Origin: JALOAT01 sp041677345
Lineage (GTDB): Bacteria > Pseudomonadota > Gammaproteobacteria > Thiohalomonadales > Thiohalomonadaceae
Assembly (NCBI GenBank): GCA_041677345.1
Contig: JBAYQE010000012.1
Coordinates: forward strand, 1-48,036
Direction of reading: 5' to 3'
DNA length: 48,036 nt
Part shown: one piece after another, positions 39,496-47,530 of the stretch
How positions within the stretch are numbered: position 1 is the first letter of the stretch
Layout: each line of letters opens with the position of its first letter
The notes under the pieces: model-generated
What the model was told of the DNA's origin: nothing
The model's input: the letters and a program-made list of their open reading frames with translations, nothing else
Databases searched by the model: none
Translations under genes and position numbers: made by a program

Positions 39496-39885
39496 CTAGC
39501 GAGCCGCCACGCGTTCGAAAATCTTTTCCAGCTTGTCCTTCAGGGTCTGCGCAGTGAAGGGCTTGACGATATAACCGTTCACCCCGGCCTTGGCCGCCTC
39601 GATGATCTGCTCGCGCTTCTGCTCGGCGGTGACCATCATCACCGGCAGGGTGGCAAGCCGGGGATCTGCGCGTACGGTACGCAGTAGATCGATGCCTTGC
39701 ATGCCGGGCATGTTCCAGTCGGTGATGAGCAGATCGAAGTTGCCGGTTTGCAACATGGGCAGGGCCGTGAGCCCGTCGTCGGCCTCGCTGGTGTTGTTAT
39801 AGCCGAGGTCACGCAGCAGGTTCTTGATGATGCGACGCATCGTAGAGAAGTCGTCCACGATGAGAATCTTGATGTTCTTGTCCAA
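39496..39885 (-). CDS. cheY: Chemotaxis response regulator CheY (TTG start)
   Basis: A 129-aa single receiver domain. Asp11/Asp12 hold Mg2+, Asp56 (LLITDWNMPG) is the phospho-acceptor, and Thr/Lys switch residues follow (VTAEQKREQ). The start codon is TTG at 39885, with GGAGG about 6 nt upstream; no ATG is available at this place. CheY-P binds FliM to reverse or slow the motor. Confidence 0.96.
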   Translation of the reverse strand: MDKNIKILIVDDFSTMRRIIKNLLRDLGYNNTSEADDGLTALPMLQTGNFDLLITDWNMPGMQGIDLLRTVRADPRLATLPVMMVTAEQKREQIIEAAKAGVNGYIVKPFTAQTLKDKLEKIFERVAAR

Positions 39886-39968
39886 GACAGCCTCCGATGA
39901 AAACCTAACCGGCCCTGCCGCCGGTACGTCGCGGGCTCCGCGCTACATAAATCCATCCGATCATACGA

Positions 39969-39995
39969 TCCTCTGCCGCCCGTTACGGCCGTTTA
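39969..39995 (-). promoter_or_regulatory. Weak sigma-28-like promoter candidate upstream of cheY
   Basis: On the minus strand, TAAA (39992-39995) and GCAGAGGA (39969-39976) are separated by exactly 15 bp, as in the FliA consensus TAAA-N15-GCCGATAA (five of eight matches in the -10). It lies in the 127-bp gap between fliA and cheY, the right place for a chemotaxis promoter. Confidence 0.35.
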
Positions 39996-40012
39996 CTTCC
40001 CGTTTCAAGGGC

Positions 40013-40732
40013 CTACCCCGCTGCCAGGCGCGCGCGCAGGCGCAGTAGCGCCTGGCTGTGAATCTGGCATACGCGCGACTCGGTCACGCCCAGTACCGCG
40101 CCGATTTCCTTCAGGTTGAATTCCTCGTCATAGTAGAGCGCCATGACCAGGCGCTCGCGCTCGGGCAGGCCGGCGATGGCCTCGGCCAGCTCGCCCTGGA
40201 ATTCATCATGCTGCAGGCCCGCAAGCACACCCGGGCGTTCGTCGGGGATATGCTCGACGATAGGGCTGTCGCCCCCGGTCGTGTCGTCCAGGCTGAAGAA
40301 GCGGTGACCGCTCGCGTCGGCGAGCAGCACATGATATTCGTCCAGGGAGATCTCCAGTTCGGCGGCGATCTCGCGCGCGCTGGCTTCGCGGCCTTCACGT
40401 GTCTCCACCGAGTGCACCGCCTCGGCCAGTTGGCGCGCCTTGCGGTGCACCGAACGTGGTGCCCAATCGTTGCGGCGCACCTCGTCCAGCATGGCGCCGC
40501 GGATGCGGATGCCGGCATAGGTCTCGAAACTGGCGCCGTGGGCGTCGTCGTAATGCTTGAGCGCCTCCAGCAAGCCGATCATGCCGGCCTGGATCAGGTC
40601 GTCCACCTGCACCGAGTGTGGCAGCCTGCCCATAAGGTGATGGGCGATGCGCTTGACCAGCGGTGCGTAGTGTTCCACCTGCGCGTCCGTGGACTCGGCC
40701 TTGGCAGAGGCGTAAGCGGCCAGCACGTTCAT
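40013..40732 (-). CDS. fliA: Flagellar sigma factor FliA (sigma-28)
   Basis: A 239-aa alternative sigma factor for late flagellar genes. Region 2 includes LPHSVQVDDLIQAGMIGLLEALKHYD; region 3 follows; region 4 is LPERERLVMALYYDEEFNLKEIGAVLGVTESRVCQIHSQ. The start ATG overlaps the flhG stop by ATGA. Export of its anti-sigma FlgM normally ties FliA to hook completion. Confidence 0.97.
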   Translation of the reverse strand: MNVLAAYASAKAESTDAQVEHYAPLVKRIAHHLMGRLPHSVQVDDLIQAGMIGLLEALKHYDDAHGASFETYAGIRIRGAMLDEVRRNDWAPRSVHRKARQLAEAVHSVETREGREASAREIAAELEISLDEYHVLLADASGHRFFSLDDTTGGDSPIVEHIPDERPGVLAGLQHDEFQGELAEAIAGLPERERLVMALYYDEEFNLKEIGAVLGVTESRVCQIHSQALLRLRARLAAG

Positions 40733-41613
40733 AACATGGCCCTCAGGGGATCCTCACTGCCTGCGTTCTGCACCAGGCGCTCCATGAAGAACTCCAGGTA
40801 ACCGCCGCGCACGGCCGGCAGCGGCCAGGCCTCGATGCGCTCGGCAAGGGCGCCGAAGGCTGCAGCCGCCGGACTGCGCGGGAAGCTCTCGACCACGGCG
40901 CGCTGCTTCTTCACCGCCTTGCGCAGGTGTTCGTCGTACGGAATGCTGCCCACGTGATCGAGCACCACCTCGTCGAGGAAGCGGTCGGTCACCTTCATCA
41001 TCTTCTGGAACAACTCACGCCCTTCCTGCGGTGAATGGGCCATGTTCGGCAGGATACGGAAGCGGCGCATGCCGTGTTCGCGGTTGAGCAGCTTGATGAG
41101 TGCGTAGGCGTCGGTGATCGACGCGGGCTCGTCGCACACCACCACGACCACCTCCTGGGCGGCGCGGCTGAAGGACACCACGCTGTCGGAGATGCCCGCG
41201 GCGCAATCCACGATGAGCACGTCCAGCTCCAGTGCGAGTTCGGAGAAGGCACGGATGAGTCCGGCATGCTCCACCGCGGTGAGTTCCGCCATGCGCTGCA
41301 GACCGGAGGACGCCGGGATGACCTGGATACCGCCCGGGGCATCCACGATGATCTCCTCCAGGGTGCGTTCACCCGTCATCACATGGGACAGGTTGTAGGC
41401 GGGGTGCAGGCCCAGCACCACGTCCACATTGGCGAGGCCGAGGTCCGCATCCATGATCATGGCCTTGCGCCCGCGCTCCGCGAAGGCGGTGGCCAGGTTC
41501 ACGGAGACGTTGGTCTTGCCCACGCCTCCCTTGCCGCTCGCCACGGTGATGACACGCACGGGGCGCGGTCTGCTCATGCGTCGCAGTCCTTCCGCTTGAT
41601 CGTTGCTAGCCAT
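40729..41613 (-). CDS. flhG: Flagellar number regulator FlhG/FleN (MinD-like ATPase)
   Basis: A 294-aa MinD-type ATPase that limits flagellar number with FlhF. Walker A is SGKGGVGKTNVSVNLA, Walker A' is MIMDADLGLANVDVVLGL, and VLIVDCAAGIS is Walker B. I chose the ATG at 41613 (MASNDQAEGLRRMSRPRPV), two nt after the flhF stop; an alternative is Met13. Called FleN in Pseudomonas. Confidence 0.95.
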   Translation of the reverse strand: MASNDQAEGLRRMSRPRPVRVITVASGKGGVGKTNVSVNLATAFAERGRKAMIMDADLGLANVDVVLGLHPAYNLSHVMTGERTLEEIIVDAPGGIQVIPASSGLQRMAELTAVEHAGLIRAFSELALELDVLIVDCAAGISDSVVSFSRAAQEVVVVVCDEPASITDAYALIKLLNREHGMRRFRILPNMAHSPQEGRELFQKMMKVTDRFLDEVVLDHVGSIPYDEHLRKAVKKQRAVVESFPRSPAAAAFGALAERIEAWPLPAVRGGYLEFFMERLVQNAGSEDPLRAML

Positions 41614-42817
41614 AGGCACCACCCACCATGCCTCCAAAACTGAACGCCAGCGCCTCCTCGGCGGGCGGTTCGCTGTGGCGCATCATGCCTACGCTGCGCG
41701 TGACCAGGTTGTTGGCGCGCGCCGGCTGCAGGTCTTCCGGGACGCGCTGGCCGTCGGAGATGTAGGCCACGGGCAACTGCCGCTGGGCCACCACGGACAG
41801 CGCCTCGCCCAGGCTGGCGGTTTCGTCGAGCTTGGTGAGCAGGCAACCATCGAGGGCGACGTTACCAAAGGCGCGCACCGTCTCCTCGAGCGCCTTGCGC
41901 TGGGTGGTGGTGGCAAGCACCGCATAGGTGCGCACCACGCCCCGGCCCGCGCCCAGCACCGCCATTTGTTCGGCCAGGCGAACGTCGCGCGGGCTGGCGC
42001 CGGCGGTATCGATGAGCACCAGCGGCGTATCACGCAAAGTCTCCAACAGCCGGCCCAACTCGGCGGCATCATTGGCCATGTACACCGGGGCGTGGAGCAG
42101 GCGCCCGAAGGTGCGCAGCTGCTGCTGGGCGCCGATGCGGTAGGAATCCGTGGTGATGAGCACCACCCGGTCCGGACCGTGACGCAGGGTGTAGCGGGCG
42201 GCCAGCTTGGCCACGCAGGTGGTCTTGCCCACACCGGTGGGCCCCACCAGGGCCACCACACCGCCGTGGTTCAGGATATCGTCATCGGTGACGGGAATCC
42301 GGCGCGCCAGCAGGCCCAGGGCCTGGCGCCAGTTGTGTTCCCCATCGTCACGGTACCGCACCCGATCCGCCAGCTCACGGCACAGCCCGGCACCGAGACC
42401 CAGGTGCATGAGGCGCTCCAGCACCTGGGCGCGCAGGGGCTGGTGGTGGCGTACCTCGGTCCACGCCAGGCCGGTGAGCTGGGTCTCCATCAGACCGCGC
42501 AGGGTCTTGATCTCATTGCGCATGGCGGTGATGGCCGGGTCCTGGGACCACTCCACGCGCGCTTCGGCGCGGGGGGGCGGTGGCTCGGGGACGGCGGCCT
42601 GGGTGACAGGGGCGGGACGCGGCTCCGGAGCGGGGGCCTTGGGTTCCTCTTGGGTCATGCGTTCCACCAGCGCCTCGTCATAGTCAAGGGCGGCGACGAT
42701 CTCGACCCCACCGTCGACCTTGCGGTTGGACAGGATGACCGCATCCGGCCCCTGCTCCTCACGCACCAATTGCAGGGCCTGGCGCATGTCGGCGGCGAAA
42801 TAGCGTTTGATCTTCAT
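41606..42817 (-). CDS. flhF: Flagellar biosynthesis GTPase FlhF
   Basis: A 403-aa SRP-type GTPase that sets the polar site of flagellum assembly. The N-terminal basic region (MKIKRYFAADMRQALQLVREEQGPDAVILSNRKV) is typical, followed by a Pro/Ala linker and the NG domain: G1 VALVGPTGVGKTTCVAKLAA, G3 LIDTAGASPRD, G4 LLTKLDE. Its FlhG partner gene overlaps closely. Confidence 0.96.
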   Translation of the reverse strand: MKIKRYFAADMRQALQLVREEQGPDAVILSNRKVDGGVEIVAALDYDEALVERMTQEEPKAPAPEPRPAPVTQAAVPEPPPPRAEARVEWSQDPAITAMRNEIKTLRGLMETQLTGLAWTEVRHHQPLRAQVLERLMHLGLGAGLCRELADRVRYRDDGEHNWRQALGLLARRIPVTDDDILNHGGVVALVGPTGVGKTTCVAKLAARYTLRHGPDRVVLITTDSYRIGAQQQLRTFGRLLHAPVYMANDAAELGRLLETLRDTPLVLIDTAGASPRDVRLAEQMAVLGAGRGVVRTYAVLATTTQRKALEETVRAFGNVALDGCLLTKLDETASLGEALSVVAQRQLPVAYISDGQRVPEDLQPARANNLVTRSVGMMRHSEPPAEEALAFSFGGMVGGAYG

Positions 42818-42866
42818 CCCAACAGCCCTCGCATCCGCCGCCGGGAAAGGCCGGTCGGGCGGCGGA

Positions 42867-44966
42867 TCAGTTACCTATCGTGCCGACGATCCTCAGCTGC
42901 ATGCTCTCGGGCACCTCGTTGTACGCGAGCACATGGAGTTGCGGAATCGTGTGTTTCACAAAGCGGGCGAGCAGCTCACGGATGGGGGCGGAAACCAGCA
43001 ATACCGCCGGCCTTCCTGCCATCTCCTGGGCCTTGGTGGTGTCCGACAGGCCCTGGTGGAGACGCTCGGCAAGGCCCGGTTCCAGGCCGCCGCCACCGTC
43101 GTCTGACGCCTGTACGCTTCTCAGCAATATCTGTTCCAACTCTGGCGCCAGGGTGATGACCTGGAGATCGTTAGCCAAGCCATTGATTTTCTGCACGATA
43201 AGCCGCGACAGCGCCGCGCGGACACCCGCCGTCAAAAGCCCGGCATTCTGGGTGCGGGTGGCCTGCTCCGCCAGGGTCTCGGCGATGGTACGCATGTCAC
43301 GGATGGGGATGCCCTCGGCCAGCAGGCTCTGCAGCACGCGCACCACCACGCTGAGCGGCAACAGCTTGGGCACCAGGTCTTCCACCAGCTTGGGTGCGCC
43401 CTTGGCGAGCTGCTGCAACAGCTGCTGCACCTCGTCATGCCCGAGCAGTTCGTAGGCGTGGGTCTGGATGACCTGGGACAGGTGGGTGGCCACGACGGTG
43501 GTAGGGTCCACCACCGTGTAGCCCAGGCTCTGGGCCTGATCCTTCTGGCGCGGCTCGATCCACACCGCCTCCAGCCCGAAGGCCGGGTCCTTGCCACTCA
43601 AGCCCTCGATCTGACCGTAAACCTGACCGGGATTGATGGCCATTTCCCGGTCCGGATGGATCTCGGCCTCGCCCACGGTGACCCCCAGCAAGGTGATGCG
43701 ATAGGCATTGGGCGTCAGGTCCAGGTTGTCGCGGATGTGCACCGCGGGCACCAGGAAACCCAGCTCCTGGGACAGCTTCTTGCGCACGCCCTTGATGCGC
43801 GGCATGAGCTGCCCACCTTGGGCCTTGTCGACCAGCGGGATCAGGCGATAACCCACCTCCAGGCCGATGGGATCCACCAGCGGCACATCATCCCAGGTGA
43901 GTTCGCGCGTCTCGGGGCCGGGCGGCGGTGGCGCCGGCTGGGCCTTGGCCGCGGCTTCGGCCGCCGCCTTCTGCTTGTGATGACGATCGAGCCACCAGGC
44001 GCCGCCGCCCGCGGCACCGGCCAGCAAGAGGAACGGGAAATTGGGCATGCCCGGAATGAGGCCCATGATACCCAGCACGCCCGCGGTGACGCCCAGGGCG
44101 CGCGGGTCACCGAGCAACTGGCCGCTCACCTGATCACCCATGGCCTCGGACGCGGACACGCGCGTGACGATGATACCCGCCGCCGTGGACAGCACCAGCG
44201 AGGGGATCTGCGCCACCAGGCCGTCGCCGATAGTCAGCAGGGCATAGATGCGCGCCGCATCGCCGGCAGCGAGGTCGTGCTGCAGCATGCCTATGGCGAG
44301 GCCACCGATGATGTTGATGACGGTAATGAGAATGCCCGCCACGGCATCGCCGCGCACGAACTTGCTGGCACCGTCCATGGCCCCGTAGAAGTCGGCCTCG
44401 CGGCCGACCTCGCCACGCCGCCGGCGCGCCTCGTCCTGGTCGATGAGACCGGCGTTCAGATCGGCATCGATGGCCATCTGCTTGCCGGGCATGGCATCCA
44501 GGGTGAAGCGGGCCGACACCTCGGCGATGCGCCCGGCGCCCTTGGTCACCACCACGAAGTTGATGATCACCAGGATGATGAACACCACCAGACCTACCGC
44601 GTAGTTGCCGCCCACCACGAACTCGCCGAAGGATTCGATCACCTGGCCCGCCGCGCCGGTGCCCTGATGCCCCTCCAGCAGCACCACGCGCGTCGACGCC
44701 ACGTTCAGCGCCAGGCGCAGCAGCGTGGCGATGAGCAGGATGGTGGGAAACACCGCGAAATCCAGCGGCCGCAGCGCATAGATGGACACCAGCAGGATGA
44801 TCAGCGACAGCGCGATGTTGAACGTGAAGAACACGTCCAGCAGAAACGGCGGCAGCGGCACCACCACCATGGTCAGCAGCATCACCACGACCAGCGGAGC
44901 CCCGAACCCATTGCGGCTCATGGTGCGCACGAAGGTCATGATCCCTGCGGTATTCACTTCAGCCAT
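42867..44966 (-). CDS. flhA: Flagellar export gate protein FlhA
   Basis: A 699-aa inner-membrane protein with eight transmembrane segments (about 25-325), the FHIPEP-type segment (VLLEGHQGTGAAGQVIESFGEFVVGGNY and DAMPGKQMAIDADLNAGLIDQDEARRRR), and a large cytoplasmic domain that docks substrate-chaperone complexes (about 360-699). I chose the ATG at 44966 (MAEVNTAGIM); the longer frame runs into repeat DNA. FlhB lies upstream with a 202-bp repeat-bearing gap. Confidence 0.97.
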   Translation of the reverse strand: MAEVNTAGIMTFVRTMSRNGFGAPLVVVMLLTMVVVPLPPFLLDVFFTFNIALSLIILLVSIYALRPLDFAVFPTILLIATLLRLALNVASTRVVLLEGHQGTGAAGQVIESFGEFVVGGNYAVGLVVFIILVIINFVVVTKGAGRIAEVSARFTLDAMPGKQMAIDADLNAGLIDQDEARRRRGEVGREADFYGAMDGASKFVRGDAVAGILITVINIIGGLAIGMLQHDLAAGDAARIYALLTIGDGLVAQIPSLVLSTAAGIIVTRVSASEAMGDQVSGQLLGDPRALGVTAGVLGIMGLIPGMPNFPFLLLAGAAGGGAWWLDRHHKQKAAAEAAAKAQPAPPPPGPETRELTWDDVPLVDPIGLEVGYRLIPLVDKAQGGQLMPRIKGVRKKLSQELGFLVPAVHIRDNLDLTPNAYRITLLGVTVGEAEIHPDREMAINPGQVYGQIEGLSGKDPAFGLEAVWIEPRQKDQAQSLGYTVVDPTTVVATHLSQVIQTHAYELLGHDEVQQLLQQLAKGAPKLVEDLVPKLLPLSVVVRVLQSLLAEGIPIRDMRTIAETLAEQATRTQNAGLLTAGVRAALSRLIVQKINGLANDLQVITLAPELEQILLRSVQASDDGGGGLEPGLAERLHQGLSDTTKAQEMAGRPAVLLVSAPIRELLARFVKHTIPQLHVLAYNEVPESMQLRIVGTIGN

Positions 44967-45002
44967 GTGTCTGCGGTCCTGGGGAAGAAAGAAAAAAGCC
45001 TT

Positions 45003-45151
45003 ACCACGGGGGACACGGGGAACACGGGGGGAAAAAGAGACGTGCATCCCCTTGCGTCATTCTCTTGCCGTGTCATGTCCATGCACCTGTGTCGCATCGC
45101 ACCGCTGTACCAGCATTCATCTTTCCCCGTGTTCCCCGTGTCCCCCGTGGT
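45003..45151. repeat. Perfect 27-bp inverted 9-mer element between flhB and flhA
   Basis: The left arm (45003-45029) is three 9-mers, ACCACGGGG, GACACGGGG and AACACGGGG; the right arm (45125-45151) is their exact reverse complement, 27 of 27. The spacer is 95 bp and contains no gene. It is the cleanest member of the family in this window. Confidence 0.85.
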
Positions 45152-45168
45152 TAATGTCTTTTGCATAA

Positions 45169-46302
45169 TCAATCCCGCCGCAGGTCCTCAGGGATGGGCA
45201 GGTCGTCCAGGTTGGGCGTCGTGCCGTCGCGGTTGTAAATGGGCCCCTGGCGCAGGTGGTAGACGTAGGCGAGCACCTGTGCGACGGCGCGGTAGAGGCC
45301 GGCGGGGATGGGGTTGCCGAGCTCGGTGGTATGGTACAGGGACCGGGCCAGCGGCGGCGCGGACAGGATGGGCACATCGTTCTCGCCGGCAAGGGTGCGG
45401 ATGCGCGCGGCCAGCAGATCGGCGCCCTTGGCCACCACCACCGGCGCGTTCATTTCACGCTGGTCGTAACGCAGGGCCACGGCGTAGTGGGTCGGGTTGG
45501 TGATCACCACGTCGGCCTTTGGCACTTCCTCCATCATGCGGCGCTGCGCCATCTGCATCTGGATGCGGCGCTGGCGCGCCTTCACGTCGGGGGAGCCCTC
45601 GGTCTGCTTGAACTCCTCCTTGATCTCCTGCTTGGTCATCTTCAACTGGCGGTTGTGATCCCAGAGCTGAAACGGCACGTCCACCGCCACCACCAGCAGC
45701 ATGGCCGCACTCACCGAGAGAAAGGCCCAACCCACCAGGTTGCCGGTGTGCGCAAGCCCCTGCATGAGCGGCTCGGCGCCGAGCCCCAGGAAGCGCGGGC
45801 CCTGCAACTGCAGGAACAGCACCGCCACGGTGGCCACCACCACGAACTTGGCCAGGCCCTTGAGCATCTCCACCACCCCGCGCCAGGAGAACACGCGACC
45901 CAGACCCTTCACCGGATCGAGCTTCTCGGGCTTGAAGCTGAGCGCCTCGGTGCTGAAGGACCAGCCACCCAGCGCCACGGCCGCGGCGAGGGCGGCCACG
46001 ATGGAAAGCAGGAACAGCGGCGCTGCCAGCCACACGCCGTCGATGAGACCGCCTGCGAGCCGCGCGGCCAGCACCGTGGTATCGAACACATCCTCGCGGC
46101 GCAGGGTGAGACCGCCGGTCATGAGACCCATGAGCGAGCGCATCATGGGTTCGCCGAGGATCAGGAACGCGCCCGCGCCGGCCAGCAGCGTGGCCGCCGT
46201 GCTCAACTCGCGCGAGCGCGGAACCTGACCTTTCTCCCGCGCCTCCTGCAGGCGCTTGGGAGTCGGTTGTTCGGTGCGTTCCTGGCCGTCGTTCTCGGCC
46301 AT
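45169..46302 (-). CDS. flhB: Flagellar export switch protein FlhB
   Basis: A 377-aa export-gate protein. An N-terminal charged segment (MAENDGQERTEQPTPKRLQEAREKGQ) leads into four transmembrane helices (about 30-210), then the cytoplasmic domain with autocleavage motif NPTH at 269-272. It switches export from hook to filament proteins together with FliK. FliR stops one nt before its start. Confidence 0.96.
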   Translation of the reverse strand: MAENDGQERTEQPTPKRLQEAREKGQVPRSRELSTAATLLAGAGAFLILGEPMMRSLMGLMTGGLTLRREDVFDTTVLAARLAGGLIDGVWLAAPLFLLSIVAALAAAVALGGWSFSTEALSFKPEKLDPVKGLGRVFSWRGVVEMLKGLAKFVVVATVAVLFLQLQGPRFLGLGAEPLMQGLAHTGNLVGWAFLSVSAAMLLVVAVDVPFQLWDHNRQLKMTKQEIKEEFKQTEGSPDVKARQRRIQMQMAQRRMMEEVPKADVVITNPTHYAVALRYDQREMNAPVVVAKGADLLAARIRTLAGENDVPILSAPPLARSLYHTTELGNPIPAGLYRAVAQVLAYVYHLRQGPIYNRDGTTPNLDDLPIPEDLRRD

Positions 46303-46303
46303 C

Positions 46304-47083
46304 TCAGTCCCCTCCTCCCAGCACCCGCCGCAGGATGTCGAACATCTGCTCGGTGATGGACATGAACTGGGGCGTGATGCTCTGGGCGGCGATGAGCAGC
46401 ACGGAGAAGCCCATGATCATCGCCACCGGGAAGCCCACGGAAAAGATGTTGATCTGCGGCGCGGCGCGTGACATGACGCCGAAAGCGGCATTCACCACCA
46501 GCAGCGAGGCCACCGCCGGCAGCGCCAGCCACACCGCGCCGGCGAACATGTGCGTACCCCAGCCGGCGAGGACGTGATAGGCGTCCCGATCCAGGCCGAC
46601 AGGACCGACGGGCAGCGTGTCGAAGCTCTCGATGACCAGTTCCACCAACAGCAGATGACCGTTCATCGCCAGAAACACCAGGGTGGTAAATATCAGGTAG
46701 AACTGGCCGAGCACGGGCGTCTGTTGCCCGTTGGCCGGATCCACCATTTCGGCGAAGCCCAGGCCCATTTGCATGGCGATCACCTGCGCCCCCGCGATCA
46801 CCGTGCTAAACACCAGTTGCAGGGCGAAACCCATCACGGCGCCGACCAGCACCTGCTGCACGATGATCACCACCGCCGAAAGGGAGAGCGGGTCCACCGC
46901 GGGTTGCGCCGGCAGCATGGGCGCGACTACCAGCGTTATGAGGAAAGCCAAGCCGAGGCGCACCCGTGGCGGCACGGTCTGGGCGCCGAAGATCGGCGCG
47001 GCCATGAGCATGGCGCCGATGCGGAAAAACGGCCACAGGAAGCCGCCCAGAAACGCAGTGATCTCCGCCGCCGTGAAGTGCAT
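46304..47083 (-). CDS. fliR: Flagellar export gate protein FliR
   Basis: A 259-aa protein with about six transmembrane helices. MQMGLGFAEMVDPANGQQTPVLGQFY is the conserved FliR segment. I chose the ATG at 47083 (MHFTAAEITAFLGGF), which has GGAGGG 5-6 nt upstream; the longer frame to 47251 is repeat-derived. FliQ lies upstream with a 170-bp gap filled by a repeat. Confidence 0.95.
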   Translation of the reverse strand: MHFTAAEITAFLGGFLWPFFRIGAMLMAAPIFGAQTVPPRVRLGLAFLITLVVAPMLPAQPAVDPLSLSAVVIIVQQVLVGAVMGFALQLVFSTVIAGAQVIAMQMGLGFAEMVDPANGQQTPVLGQFYLIFTTLVFLAMNGHLLLVELVIESFDTLPVGPVGLDRDAYHVLAGWGTHMFAGAVWLALPAVASLLVVNAAFGVMSRAAPQINIFSVGFPVAMIMGFSVLLIAAQSITPQFMSITEQMFDILRRVLGGGD

Positions 47084-47119
47084 GGCTACCCTCCCGCCTG
47101 GCGTAGGGAAGAAGGATGC

Positions 47120-47224
47120 AACGCAAGGACGTGAAGGCCGCAAAGAACGCAAAGGTGGACATCGGGCTTCACTCGCCGAGATACGGATGCCTCCAGCATC
47201 CTTTGCGCCTTTGCGCCTTTGCGT
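47120..47224. repeat. 9-bp-period inverted element between fliQ and fliR
   Basis: The left arm is AACGCAAGG, ACGTGAAGG, CCGCAAAGA, ACGCAAAGG (47120-47155, exact 9-bp steps). The right arm (47200-47224) repeats CCTTTGCGC/CCTTTGCGT in 8-bp steps. It fills most of the spacer inside the operon. Confidence 0.7.
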
Positions 47225-47253
47225 TGGGCCGTTGTCTTCATCCCACCACACTC

Positions 47254-47523
47254 TCAGCCGATGAGCACCGGAATGCTGTCGAACAGGCGCCGCGCGTAGT
47301 CCACCAGCAGGTTGAGCATCCAGGCGCCGGCGATGATGAGCACGCCCAAGGTGACCAGGATCTTGGGAATGAAGCTCATGGTCTGCTCGTTGATCTGGGT
47401 GGCGGCCTGGAACATGGCCACCAGCACGCCGACCACGAGCGCAGGGAGCAGCAGCACCAGGATCAGCACCAGGATCACTTCCAGGGCCTGCTGAAACACG
47501 GTGAGGACGGTCTCGGGGGTCAT
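47254..47523 (-). CDS. fliQ: Flagellar export gate protein FliQ
   Basis: An 89-aa inner-membrane protein with two transmembrane helices (about 12-40 and 52-80). VFQQALEVILVLILVLLLPALVVGVLVAMFQAATQINEQTMSFIPKI is the typical FliQ sequence. It starts 7 nt after the fliP stop. Confidence 0.95.
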   Translation of the reverse strand: MTPETVLTVFQQALEVILVLILVLLLPALVVGVLVAMFQAATQINEQTMSFIPKILVTLGVLIIAGAWMLNLLVDYARRLFDSIPVLIG

Positions 47524-47530
47524 GGCGACC

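Noticed and set aside
41603..43156. 517-codon plus-strand open frame
   Set aside because: Antisense to flhF and flhA; those genes are certain and this frame has no family.
43437..45503. 688-codon plus-strand open frame
   Set aside because: It is antisense to flhA and the end of flhB, very rich in His/Gln/Gly as expected for the opposite strand of GC-rich coding DNA, and has no recognisable domain.
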